DNA of 64,000 bases, taken from Taeniopygia guttata. Its lineage: Eukaryota; Chordata; Aves; Passeriformes; Estrildidae. Location of the stretch: assembly GCF_048771995.1 (NCBI RefSeq), contig NC_133026.1:121526501-121590500 (forward strand), written 5' to 3'. Position numbers and translations under genes: made by a program. Shown piece after piece: positions 52,706-64,000 of the stretch. A model generated the notes under the pieces. It made no database searches and had not been told where the DNA came from. It saw only the letters and a program-made list of their open reading frames with translations. Positions within the stretch are counted from its first letter, which is position 1. Each line of letters starts with the position of its first letter.

Positions 52706-55700
52706 AGTCTAGGCTGGTTTCAAAGTCAGAAAGTCAGAACTCTGAGAAAAGTACTATCTTGCAGTGCTGATATGCTGATACTGACTAGTGAAGAAGGAAA
52801 ATCCTGCTGGTCAAGAAAGTTCCTGAATTTAAGATTTAGCTTCATGGAGTTGGCCTCAGGGGAAAAGTCAGAGGTGTTATTCATTATCTTTTGCCTGACA
52901 GTTTAGTTGCCTTAGTCAAGATTAGGTTAAGGTTGGAAAAACTCTGCTCTTAAACAATTATATTTTTAGATTTTCAGATTTTTAAGATTTGCTTTTTAAA
53001 ACTTTCTTTTTATCTGTAGATGATATGGTTTCAAATTCTTTAAATACTTGTTGATATACTTGTTATCTTTGCCAGTGACTTTGAAGATCTTTTGAAAACA
53101 TTGCTCTTTGAGTGATAATGAAGATAAAGGTACAGAGTGTTTAACCATTGGAAACTATCACTATTGAAGGTAAGCATGAAAAGAAAATCTCCTTAAAAAG
53201 CAGATTGTTTTCCTTATGAATTCATCTGTCAAAGACCTCTTGCACATGCTGAATTTCTGTTTACTGTGAGCTAGGTTTTTGCATCTGCAGGAGATCAGGT
53301 TATTGAAACTGGGGGTTTGAGAGGCTTTTTTACCAGAAGTGAAAATGCTGTGAGTAGGTCCGTTACAGATCTATTTCAACACCTCTTAGGCAAACTAATT
53401 TTTCTGTTCAGTTTATACCTTAATTTACATTTTGTGCAATGAATCACTGGGATGACCCTAACATTTGCATGCTATGACTTTTGAATGTTTAAAATAGAAG
53501 CCTTCATGTTGAATTGACAAATGGTTTGTATTAATATAAAATTAGATTTAGGAAAATCATTTAATCTATAAATGACATCTGGTATTTACAGCTTTAGAGT
53601 CTGATGAAGATAGATGCACTAACTTACATGTTTATAATATTTTGTAAATTTGCAAGTGCATATTTAAATTGATTGTATCCCTCTCCAATCCTTCAAATGT
53701 CACTGGCCCTCTAAGGACCTGGTTCAAAGCTCACTTTCATTAATGGAATGACTTAGAATCTAAATGTATACCCTAAAATTAAACAGAAACTAGGAACATT
53801 CCCTAGCTCTGGAATACTATTCTTTCTACTGTTCAAGCATTAGTATGTTCCTCAGCCTGACTTGGGCCTGTGCCAGCTAGTTTTTACATGCCATATTCGT
53901 GGTAGATCAGGAGTTGGCATAAACAAGTGAAAATCTTGAGCAGACACTTTGAGTGTGGCCACCTTGTTCTAGAGGGTAAAGAGTCAAGTCATAAAACTGT
54001 GGGACTGTGTCAATTGGCCTGTGTGTCGCCTTCTGGGTACTCATAATGTCCAAACCAGCAATTCTGGAGTGCTGGGTTTTCCTGTGTTCTCACAACCTTG
54101 TACTGTATTGACTCCCCTGCGTACGGCTGCCCTTGAATAGAACGGGTCAGAGGGTCCTTTCGATCATAAGAAATTCTTCATCAGAATGTCCCTTCCAGTT
54201 CAAATTAATGTAGAATTCCTAGCTGAGAAAGTACACAATTTCATTACCTGATCCAAGAACAATAACTGGAGAGGCGAGAAAAAGGCCTTAGCTTAAAAGA
54301 ATCAACAGGTGGGGAACCAGTAGCCTCCAGCCCACTGGAGTCATCCTCTGTGACTTAACATGGTGGTTTTTGGGCTCTCACTGTGAGGTTGGGGACTGGT
54401 GTCAATGTGCTGTTGTACTTTAAGATCCAGGGTCAAATGGGATCAAACCTTTTAAATTGAAGTGGTACTTTTTAATACCCCAAAGATCAGGGTCCATATC
54501 CCTTTGGCTTGGAAAAACAGTATATTTGAAGACAAATATTAAAAATCCCTAAAAAATCTGTACTTCAGTTCTTTGTATTGTATTTCTTTTTCTGATTCAA
54601 CTAGCATCTTAAATGTTTTTGTTTTTGACTTATTCAGAAACTTGTCTTGAATTTTAAAGAAATTTTTAATGGGAAAGGTAAGGGCCATATAGAAGCTCTC
54701 TCTATGCATGTGGGTGTTATTGTGTATAAAAACACCAGTAAAGAAAATTGTATATTCTGCAATAAAGTTATTTTTATTAATTCTTTCTAGTGTATCAGTA
54801 TTTGTTTCTTCTCTTGATTTTAAATATGTTTATTTGAAGAAGCAAGGGACTAGTCATAAGGTTCTTTACAATGGGTTCATACAATATACTGTAATGGTAG
54901 GATTTAATCTCTGCAAGTTTAGACAGAATTTGGGCCTTTAACATTGTTTTACATGAATGTACAACGCATTTATTAATCGTCTTTTCCCTTCCTATGAATA
55001 TTTTGCTCAAGAACATACAAAGCCTTTTCAGTCTTAAACTTATGTTGGTCCACAATGGACTACTTCTATTATACATATATTATAAAAAAGGTACTGACAA
55101 ATATGTAGGCTGCAAGTTCTGAATAAACTATAGTTATAGCTATGTCTGAAAGCAGATACTCCTGAGGCATTTGTTTGTGTGCCTGTTACACAATGTGAAG
55201 TCTGACACAGCAATAAGAATTTTTGTTTGGCTATATTATGGCAAAAAATTGTTGCATGGTTTAATGGAACCTTGCCAGACTGAGAAATAGTCTCAATGCA
55301 TGAGAGTCAATAGAGCTCCTGAGACGTCCTTGCTAGAATGGGGAAAGGATGTATTGTTCCTTCAGTTGTGCTTATGATTCCAGTGATCAGCATGCTTCCA
55401 CATGTATTCCTCAAGTGCCAAGGATTATCTTCAATGCTCCAAAATGTGAGAGTGTCTGGGAGAATGAGTTCCTTGCTAATCTGCAAAGCCAGAAAGAGGG
55501 TGCATTAGGTATTATGGGTTTTATCTTGCCAATAATGTTGTGGCCCTGTGCAGTTCTCCGGTGCTTTTGTAAGGTTTATGGACAGTTTTGGCCTCTGAAA
55601 TCACCCTCTGAAATCACTCAAGTCTCCAGACACTGCTGCTTCTCAGCTCCTTTTTGCCAAGACAAAATAAATCAAAATAATATTAATGCAAAGACTGGGA

Positions 55701-58700
55701 ATATTCATGGAACTTCTTTGTGTTGGTGAATCTATTTTCCCAGCAGTCTCAAGTCTACCTCTATTATCCCTATTGAGGAAACCAAGGGAAAATAAGTTTT
55801 CTAACTAGAGCAAAATTTAGGTTTTTAGCGACCATACTAAAAGAAGGACAAGTTTTGCCCATGCAAGTGAATAATCTCTCTAAGACATACAGGAAATGCT
55901 ATAGGCATTATATTTTCCCTTTTCTTCATTTTGGTCCCAGTATTTGTGTCTTTATTCAGTGATTCTATCCAATTTCTCATTTTGTTTCCCATCTCACTTT
56001 CCTCCATATTTTATTTAATATTTTTTTTCTCTTTTTCTTATCTTGCCTTGTTCTATTAGGAATCTGCAACGCATCCTGGCTCTGTTGGATTTTCACTCAC
56101 AGAGCTTTGAAACTAGTTGAAAATTGACTAAAAATATCATCTGTTTCTGGCTAAAATGTGACTGTTAATTCCATATGCATTAAATGGATACTGTTTACAT
56201 CTGTTTATATCTGGACATTGCATGACATGACCTTTTGGTTTTGTTTTCCTGCTACCTCTGACCTTGCCTTTATGAAACCTGCTTCACAACATATGATTTG
56301 AGCAAAAATGAAGTTCCTTGTGTAGCAGAATACGAGTTTCATGCAGTGTAGATGAGAATGCTGTTGTCTCATTTAAATAATACCTCTCAATAAGATGTTC
56401 TCTGAGAAAGCAAGGAGAAATAATGTTTTGTCTTTAAATTATTGGCCAAAGACTGATTTCTGTATGATATATAGAAACTGTAAAGAAATGCAATCTATTT
56501 GGAGTACTTTTGTCAAGGCAAACAGATCTTAAGTTCTCTGTACAATTTTCAAAAACATTCCTCAGCAACCTAGAGATACAAAATGTTTTCATATCACTAC
56601 TGATGAAAGGAGCCTTAAAAAGGAAAAGAAAAGAGTTCTCAACAAACTGAAAAGAGACCTGAAATCATTATTGTAAATATCACTAACAATCAATTAATGA
56701 TATCTGAAATAAATGTGCATAAAGGAAACCAATATAGAAATGAAATAAAATACAGCTAATACACCCAAAATTGTAAAATTGTTTTAAGAAGAGCCTTTCT
56801 CATTACAGCTGAATGTGATTTTCCAGATAAAGGCATTGTAATATGACCCTGTGTGCTATTCTGTGTGTACAATAAAGCAAGCAAAATTAATCCCTTCCCC
56901 TGATGACCTCTAGAAATGAAAACCCATTATAGTAATATTATTTGTACTGAGGCCTTGATGTTTTTGTGCTGAATCTGAATGCCATGAAATGATTGTATAC
57001 AGTGGCTGATGAGGACACATGTACAGATAAATACATAAATAATCCTCTTTATATAGGTGCAAGGTGACTTTTTAGATCTGGTATGGAAACTAGTTGAAGC
57101 CTAATAAAAATGGTAAATCATTTTCTTTACTGCTTAGGCCTGAATCTTATTATGTTGAAAGGTCTATTAGGAATGTTTCCCTTTTTAACATGGAATGTAT
57201 GTAACTGGATATTGTGCACAATTTTCCTGTTTGTAAAACTTGAATTAAGCATTGAAATTTCTGCCTAAGTTACTGGTTTTGGTATTTGCCAAAGTATATA
57301 CGATATCAAATACTATAATACATCTTTGTTACCAGTCTGTGGTTCGGTTAGCAAACCCCACTTAAAGGGTAAAAGATCTTTTAAAAAACAACATTATTTA
57401 GCTTGGAACAGGAATCAATACTCCATATGATATGGTAATGAAACACAGACTTTGCAACATATTGATGGACAGTGAGAAAGTGTGTGTGGTGAGGGGAGTG
57501 GGTGTATTTGTGTGCATGTTGGAGGGACCACAATAGTATTAATAGCCTGTAAAGGAGGTTTCTGACATTTGGTAAACACATGAGCACGACACAGAGCACA
57601 ATAGGAACTACAGTTCAGACACAATGATACGCACATTGCTCTGGAACGCCATTAAGTACGTGTAAGCTTTCTTCTGTCAGCATTTGTATTTTCACAGGAT
57701 GTAGTAGCAAAGCATTGGCTTTGTGGAAAAGGAGGTCTAAAAAGACGTCCACATATTGTTTTACTATTCTGCTTTACTTTTAATGTTTATGTATCTTTCT
57801 GATGTGGGCTGTGCATTCAAGGCAGTCCAGTTTTGCACAGTCTGGCTTTCTATTTGTCTAAGTGGTAATAAATTCCCATTGATCAGGGCTTAGTGGAAAT
57901 TAGAACACCCTCCATGTGCCTCAGTCAGGGAAGCTGCTCCCAGCAGACTCTCACTCACATTAAAAGCCCACTGGAATGTTTCAGAATGGTTGGTGTTGCT
58001 GCATATTACTTCACAATGTCAATACCAGAAGGCCTATTGATTTGGATAGCTTTCTTTAAATAAAATAAATTCTTTAGTATTTGAAAATAGTAAAAATGGC
58101 AACCAGAGCAAAAATAACGTTACTTTCTTAGGCTGTCCATCAGCTTGGGAAAGCCCTGGATTATTGTACACTGTATTTTTTTTCAAAACCATATACTATG
58201 TGTTGTGATTTCAGTATATTAATTGTAAATATTTATAAATGTAGACTTCATCTGATAAAAAACCCTTGAATTTATTAATTGTGTTTTATTTCAGATTAAG
58301 ATTGGGAATTCTTTTAAGCAGTGTGTATACATGTTTAAAGAAAGTGACCTGAGAAAGATACAGACACATGCAAAACTTATCTGTCTTTCAGACCTGTACC
58401 ACTCAATATCAGTTATGCAGCAGTGGCAGAGAAGATATGAAAAAGTCTCTTTCTAATGCTGAGTTCCATATGAGTGTAAGAAGACTGCTAAAAAGTAAGA
58501 GAGAGAGGAGATATGAAAGACAGATATAAATTTGAAGGCAATATATGCTATGGTAATACCTGCACACATGAAACTTCATAATTATTAAATACCTAAGTCA
58601 GTTGCTTAAATCCATATTATAAGGAACTAGAAGTCAAGATTCATCCGTATGACATAAAGATTGCCAATAAAGACTGGGATTTGGCCTCAGAGGTGGTTTT

Positions 58701-60369
58701 TTTTTTCCTAAAGAGGTTAGGAAGGCTGCAACTCAGGTATGTATCTAAGTGTGCCATATGTCAAGATGAATATGTCATCTCTAAATCAGTAGTTTATAAT
58801 CTAATAGTATTTCCAGTATTTTTACTCAGATTGTTTCCCACCCCTTCTTCTATATCCATTTTCCTTTTCCTGATCCTTCAGGATCCTTCCTGGTATTTGC
58901 TCATCCCTGCGTGTATGAATTGCTGTCAGTAGTTGATGAAGGCTATTGAAGGGATAAAGCTCCTTGGGATGGGTGAGAATATGTGGCTGTTTTTGCCTGG
59001 GCATTCCTCTTCAGCATCCTTCTGAAGCTCTACTTGACTGCCTTCAAATCCTAGTACTACTCTATGAAAATAATGCAGCTTTCTCTTCTAGCTCAAAATG
59101 TTGTTTGTTTTTTTTTCAAGAACAGCATCAGTCATGCACAGCCAGTTAAATGAACACTTGTATTCAAATAACTTACTGATTATGCAAAACAACTCTGCCT
59201 GTTACGATACACATACAGTGCAGAAAATTGCTGTGTTATTTGGACTGCTTTTCCCGTCACAATGAAACATACATCTGCTTACAGCTAAAAGTCCAAGGGC
59301 CTGATTTAGTAAAAATTAGTGATCCATCAGATTGATGGGCAATCTGCAGTCTTGGTGCCTTGAAATTTCTTGCATCAGTCACCAGATCATGATTTACTAA
59401 TAGGGTTTCAGGGCTTGCAAAATAGCACAACTCTAACCACATATTAATATTTAATCTGGCATTTTAAGTGCACCTAACAAAAGACCCCAGAGCTGCTGAC
59501 AGGACCCTACATTGTGAATTTCTTTAAAAGGAATTGAGCATTTCCATAGTGGTTTCATGTGGAAATCTGAAACAAGAAGAAATACATGACTTACACCCTG
59601 CTCATGATCTTACAAGCTTCCGAATATCTTTTCTTTTAAAAATGTCTATAATCTGGGGGGGTTTTTTGTAATCTAGTTTCATTAACATATGACAGAACTT
59701 CCTTTGGCCATTTCACTGTCCATAGCTCGTGACTGCAGAGAAATTTCAAAACTCATTTCTATATCGTGTGCAATTAGTCTGTTCTTTTGATGCTTGATCC
59801 ACGTGGCAACTGTAGTAAGGTACTATATGAGGTTAAAAATGTATAAGTCACAAAGACCTCTTTAAAGCCATGAAATTTAGCAATTGAATCTGCACAAACT
59901 TAGTAAATTGGGCCCTCTGTATTTTGTATAGCATTTTAAAGTAGCCAAAATAGGCAAGAAGCTGAATTACATATTGACACTGTTTTCACCATTTCTACCA
60001 TTTCATAGTTTAAATAGAGTAATGGAGTGATTTAATAAGCATCTGCTGCTGCTGTCAGATGAATATTCTAATTTTACAAAATATATATAGAAAAGCATGT
60101 CTAGAAAAGCGTTTATTGTTTTCTTCCATTTTCATATGCCATAATTTATGAAAGATGTTCCCAACACCACCTGTAATAACAGAATGTTTATTAGTGTGCA
60201 AATGAGGGTTATAAATGATGCTGCTGATCTATGGAACAAAACACAAAAGACAACTTATTAGCAAAAGACAAATTGCTCAGCAAATTTCAATGAGCTGCTA
60301 TGTTTGTCATGAAAAAAACCTTTTATTTGCACAGATCAATGTTTTTATAATCCATTTAAAATAATATAC
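52704..60369. other. Intergenic DNA, no gene; some conserved-looking stretches
   Basis: No gene supported. The open frames at 55349-55729 (126 codons), 57381-57636 and 58681-58932 have no recognised domains. About 53960-54520 is richer in GC and may be an unnamed old repeat. Stretches near 56800-57010, 57800-58080 and 59880-60110 have balanced composition, few simple repeats and several homeobox- or SOX-like words, an appearance typical of conserved non-coding elements beside developmental genes. That is an impression, not a measurement. Confidence 0.5.
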
Positions 60370-60790
60370 TTGCCACTAGGTGGCTATTTCTGATCAGATC
60401 ATTTTACCATTTTAATTACATTTTTAATATCCTGGCTGCATAAACAAAGATAAATTACAAGCCTTGTACAATCTGGCTGCTAGCTCAGGCACAATCTGTA
60501 ATAATATCAGCTTTTGTTTGTGCCTCCTCTAATTAGATTCTGAAATCTAGGCTTTATCAATCAATAATTTTAATTTCAGAATTGCCTTTTGATCTTACAT
60601 TTCATGTTTGTTTGCAGAAAATGATCAGTAGGACAAAGCTGATAATTTATGCAGAAACAATCTCTCAGCAGAGTTACAAGCGCATTCCTAGCCATCAACA
60701 CAACCCGGCAGACTAAGCTTGACACAGGTCTAATTAGCATGCAGATATGTGTCGCCTCATTGGCAATTCAAATTGCTTTTTTATAATGTA
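60370..60790. promoter_or_regulatory. Candidate conserved regulatory element with CTCF-like core
   Basis: TGCCACTAGGTGGC (60371-60384) matches the CCACnAGGTGGC core bound by CTCF. Downstream the DNA is packed with developmental factor words: ATAAACAAAGATAAA (SOX-like, about 60441-60455), TCTAATTAGATT (homeodomain), ATCAATCAATAATTTTAATT (PBX/HOX-like) and TCTAATTAGCATGCAGATAT (homeodomain plus octamer-like, about 60730-60748). There is no simple repeat or transposon signature here. This density is known from conserved enhancers around transcription-factor genes. No alignment was available, so enhancer status is inferred. Confidence 0.4.
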
Positions 60791-60799
60791 CCTCAAATT

Positions 60800-62320
60800 G
60801 TGCTACTCAAACATTGTATTTGATTTCCAAAGCCCCCTGGGCATCCCATAATGTCTCCCTTCATCCTGGGTACGAAGCATTTATTGAACAATCTGTTTCG
60901 ATTCTGGCTATCTTTTCGAAAGCACCCAAACATCATAACCATGGGACCAGGTTTTCCTCCTCATCCGAGAGCAACTTGTTCTTCTTTGGAGTGGCGAGTG
61001 CCACATCCGTAGGTTCGGCGATGATATGTTACCTTGTGAGCTCCTGCTCCCACGGTGGCTGCACTATAGAGGGCTTCATTCCTGTGCCACTCATCTAAAA
61101 AGGGGGAGGATGTCTACAGAGCGCACATTAATATGCGGCACATAACCACGTCTCTGAATGCCAGCCTTCCATTCTTCATTAAACAAAATGGCTGGATTGC
61201 AGTGATTGTTTTCCCCTCCACGCGCGCGCGCGCACAGGCACACACACCACGCACGCAGGCACATACCCACACACCCCCCACATGCACTCTGGCTCTCTCT
61301 CCTTTTGTCCCTCATGCACACGCACTCACACACACACACACACTCTCACACACACACACGTAGCGTGTTGGTGCAGCGAGTTACGTGTGAAAAGTTATCT
61401 GCGGCATGCGTGACACGCGAGGAGATTCCTGCCAACGTCAGGGCCCTTTTTTGCCATGCAGCAACAAGTGGCAGAATCAATGGTTGTACAGTTATTCAGC
61501 AATGTAATTCATTTCACTGGCTTTGGCTCCCAGCCAGATCCGCCATCTGTCTCTTGCTCTCCCTCTCTCTCTCTCGCCTGAATTTGTCCTACATTTCGTA
61601 ATGTTACGTGCTTGCCATCCTTATTCTATGTCAGAGGTACAGCACGAGCCTCACCCCCGTTCCGACGTGGAGTTCTGTGAGTTCGGTGGCACTTTGGATA
61701 TTCCACTCCAGTGCCATAGGAAGAAAAGGGTAAGGAAAGAACAGAGGGATAGCTGCAAAGAGAATGGTGCTCTTCTATCTGAAAGCCAGTGCCTCTGCTT
61801 TTTATTTAAAGCATTGATATGGATCTGTCTCACATGGGAACTTTTCCTGCTTCGTTAGAGTATCTTCGTTTTCTTTATTGGATGCTGGCACTGTACGCCA
61901 CTGCACAGCTCCGTGGAATGCCTGCTGTTGGATACTTGCAGATCCCTGCCACCAAGCAACCTCCTGCACTGGAAATCGGGTGACTACTCCAGGATCTTAT
62001 GCGTGCTTGCTGTTTGAAGCTGCAGAAAAGTGAATAATCAATTAAGTATTGATTTCTTGTAAGATTTGGTAAATTTCAAAGGCGAGACAAAGAGGATGGC
62101 TTAAGGAAAGCACTGCAGGGACTTGGCGTAAATTAGACAACTAACAGCAGTGCAGAATAAAATAACACCTCAACTGAATATTTCCTTGGAAGAATTAGCA
62201 CTAGCTATTGGAAGACGATGGTGGATTTAATCAAGACGGCAGGCACGCTTGAGTTTTAACCGTGAACCTGAAAGAGGAGCTAATTATAACCACCTTTTTA
62301 TATGGAGCTAATTTGACTGA
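60800..62320 (+). promoter_or_regulatory. Candidate promoter / 5' region of a rightward gene
   Basis: CpG dinucleotides, nearly absent from the rest of the window, become frequent here (for example near 60885-61030, 61215-61240 and 61350-61445, where ACGTGTG, TGCGTGACACGCGAGG and CCAACGTCAG occur). A CTCTCCCTCTCTCTCTCTCG pyrimidine tract lies at about 61557-61576. A near-consensus splice donor, AAAAGG|GTAAGG, has its GT at 61730-61731, consistent with a first exon ending at 61729. Open frames cross it (61206-61601 and 61523-61858), but I recognise no protein in them, so the putative exon may be 5' UTR or part of a non-coding RNA. It is weaker than a full CpG island. The gene is not identified. 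Confidence 0.35.
61221..61363. repeat. Compound (CG)n/(CA)n tract
   Basis: Begins with CGCGCGCGCGCGC at 61221-61233, passes through interrupted CA repeats and a CT-rich gap, and ends in (CA)n at about 61320-61360. The frames here encoding His/Thr repeats on plus and Cys/Val repeats on minus are artefacts of the repeat. Alternating purine-pyrimidine DNA of this kind can adopt Z-form under supercoiling. Confidence 0.95.
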
Positions 62321-63153
62321 ATGGATGCAAATGTGCTTTATTTATGGATGAAGAAGCAAGCCTTACAGCATTGACTTTGGGATCATCGCATATGCTAAGC
62401 TTTACAGCTTCTTTAAAAGTCAAGCCTACAGTACATTTTTATTTACTGAGAAGGTATTTATATGTAAGCATAAGCTAGCCGTACAAAAGATTCATCAGAA
62501 CAATGTACTGTGTGGCACCGAGGATCTAATTATAATTTTGCAGCATTTCATGTTTTCTCTAATTTGGTACTTTTCAACCCTCGCTTGTGATGGGCTATAA
62601 ATGGGACAATAAATGTATGATTTAAACTATTGTGATTTTCATTGTATAGTTTATTAATCGTACTGTAGTTTTCTTAACGTGTTTTTGAATTATTCAGCAG
62701 TAATTTATAATGAAAGAAGCAGAAATGGTGGGGTGGTTTTAAATTCATTTATAATCTCACAGATCTAAATGTACAGGTTCTACCAGCCGATGAGCTCTAT
62801 AATTATGAAAGAATGTTAAAATTTTCAGATAAATGGGGCACTGACTTTACAATGGGCATAATATTGTATAATCAGTAAAAGGAGGATTGTTATGTTTTGA
62901 CTCTGTGGAGAATGGTCTTGGGTAGTTAACTCCTTCTATGCTGATAATGATAAGCAAATGTACTTTATATAAGAACATAGTGGGAGAATGTAATGCACTG
63001 GTTTGATGTTTTGCTAGTCTGAAACCTTAGCATATTTTTTTTTTCATTTATTTCCATTTCTGTTACTTTTCTTTTTCCTATTTGCTTCTCTGGGTTTTGT
63101 TGAGGCTTTTTTTTCCTCCTGTCTTGCAATCTACATTCCCTGAGCAACCACAG
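62321..63153. other. Non-coding interval between candidate 5' region and candidate exon
   Basis: AT-rich again, with TAATTATAA-type homeodomain words at about 62528-62536 and TAATTTATAATG near 62701-62712. It ends in a long pyrimidine-rich stretch (about 63045-63140) suitable as a polypyrimidine tract for the AG at 63152-63153. No protein-coding evidence. Confidence 0.4.
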
Positions 63154-63289
63154 GAACCAAGTTACATTAAGCTTCAACACAAAGACGATGTAAGAATAAT
63201 GAATCCTCATTTGCATCGACATTTGTATTCAGATTTGCCAGGCTATAAACTTGGCAGATCAAGCGGAATATTAAGTAGAGGCTTCCATG
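63154..63289 (+). CDS. Possible internal exon, gene unknown
   Basis: After a pyrimidine-rich tract, CAACCACAG (AG at 63152-63153) could be a splice acceptor. An open stretch follows, reading EPSYIKLQHKDDVRIMNPHL, then HRHLYSDLPGYKLGRSSGIL, then SRGFHG, up to a possible donor at ATG|GTAAAT (GT at 63290-63291). That gives 136 bases, phase 0 in and phase 1 out. An alternative donor GAT|GTAAGA (GT at 63190-63191) is stronger and would leave only 36 bases. The frame is open for 111 codons in all (63082-63417), but its right part runs into a TG repeat. The peptide is of mixed, polar composition unlike the surrounding repeat-derived frames, yet I do not recognise it. It could equally be a UTR or lncRNA exon, or chance. 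Confidence 0.2.
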
Positions 63290-63335
63290 GTAAATTGCGA
63301 CTCTTGCAATTGCTGAGTCGTTTTTCCTATTTTTT

Positions 63336-63411
63336 GCATGTGTGTGTGTATATGTGTGCATTTGTATATGTTTGTGTGTGTGTGTGTGTGCATGTGTGTA
63401 CGTGTGCATAT
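63336..63411. repeat. (TG)n microsatellite, interrupted
   Basis: TG-rich tract of about 75 bases with a pure core of about 20 bases near 63372-63390, interrupted by CA and TATA steps. It generates the His/Thr-rich minus-strand frames at 63167-63409 and 63271-63459. Confidence 0.95.
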
Positions 63412-64000
63412 CTGTAGTCGCAGGTGAAGTCTTATGACTACTTGGTTTTTGAGAAGCACATTGGCCCTCTTTCTCTTTCTGTATATGATGTCAGTTTATG
63501 CAAAATGAAGCAGGAATACTCAAGCAGTGAGCATTTTAGTTGAAGATACAGTGTGACATATGAATTAAGTATTCACTTGCTTTTCTAGAGACTGTGTGAA
63601 AGAATTCCTTAAACAAATAGATAAACACTATTGCAAAATTACACAGATCTTTTGCATCAGCTAGTGGCTTGATTTCACTACATCTAGAATCCAAAGCAAA
63701 AACTCTGAAGTAGTGTTGAACATACCTGCTGCATTTTACTGTTTTATTTGTGGTGGTGCTGCATGTATGCATGTATGCTTCCGTGAAAATCTTTGGCCTT
63801 GGTGCGCCTACCATCAGCTGCTCTTCGCTATGGTTTGGTTGGATTGTCTCCAGCTTTACAGCAGTATGTGCAAGAGCTAAGTTGGCCCTTCTCTTCCAGA
63901 GTTGGATATCAAACCTTTTCCTTCACTGATATTTGCTGAAGAAAAGGTGGTCCTACATAATCCATTTTCTCAAGAAAGAGGAAACCTCTGGATGAACCTC
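63412..64000. other. Intergenic or intronic DNA, no feature seen
   Basis: No gene or repeat recognised up to the window edge, apart from a short ATGCATGTATGC run near 63763-63778. If the exon at 63154-63289 is real, this is intron. Confidence 0.5.

Noticed and set aside
55349..55729. 126-codon Cys-containing open frame
   Set aside because: Cysteines are not spaced as in any zinc-binding or secreted domain I know, and there is no supporting gene context.
61091..61601. His/Thr/Pro- and Cys/Val-rich open frames
   Set aside because: Produced by the CA/CG tract. No protein family resembles them, though part of the region may be transcribed.
1..64000. Prokaryotic features (operons, ribosome binding sites, CRISPR arrays, insertion sequences, phage genes)
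   Set aside because: The sequence is vertebrate non-coding DNA. There are no clustered long open frames and no regularly spaced repeats.

Overview
The window reads as vertebrate, and specifically avian, non-coding DNA. The strongest evidence is a set of CR1 retrotransposon fragments with the bird-type CR1 3' end (a short tandem repeat of the ATTCTGTG type), plus long terminal repeats of a family I recognise from bird genomes. The DNA is AT-rich, has no long open frames and no prokaryotic gene organisation. I found no bacterial genes, CRISPR arrays, operons, tRNA or rRNA genes. Nearly all open frames are chance openings or frames inside repeats.

Layout. About 1 to 60 kb looks like a gene desert scattered with old mobile elements. 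These are an antisense retroviral LTR piece (about 5.5 kb), an LTR split by a later CR1 insertion (7.75-8.74 kb), an antisense relic of an older CR1-clade LINE (9.8-10.0 kb), CR1 pieces at 12.7, 15.7, 19.0-19.4, 19.9-20.2 and 43.7-44.2 kb, and a solo LTR at 29.4-29.96 kb. Two reverse-transcriptase relics do not look like ordinary bird CR1: one near 26.75-27.13 kb resembles the L1/Tx1 clade, and one at 50.25-50.8 kb keeps about 150 open codons. Simple repeats include a 17-unit GATA array, several long A/T tracts and a G/T-rich block.

From about 60.3 kb to the right end the character changes. There is a dense, homeodomain-site-rich stretch with a CTCF-like core. It is followed by a more CpG-containing segment with a (CG)n/(CA)n tract, one good splice donor near 61.73 kb, and a possible small exon near 63.15-63.29 kb. 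I infer that this is the upstream or 5' part of a gene transcribed rightward, perhaps a developmental regulator, whose main body lies outside the window. I could not identify the gene.

No complete protein-coding gene can be supported. The most useful content is the repeat stratigraphy, the two unusual reverse-transcriptase relics and the candidate regulatory/5' gene region at the right end.
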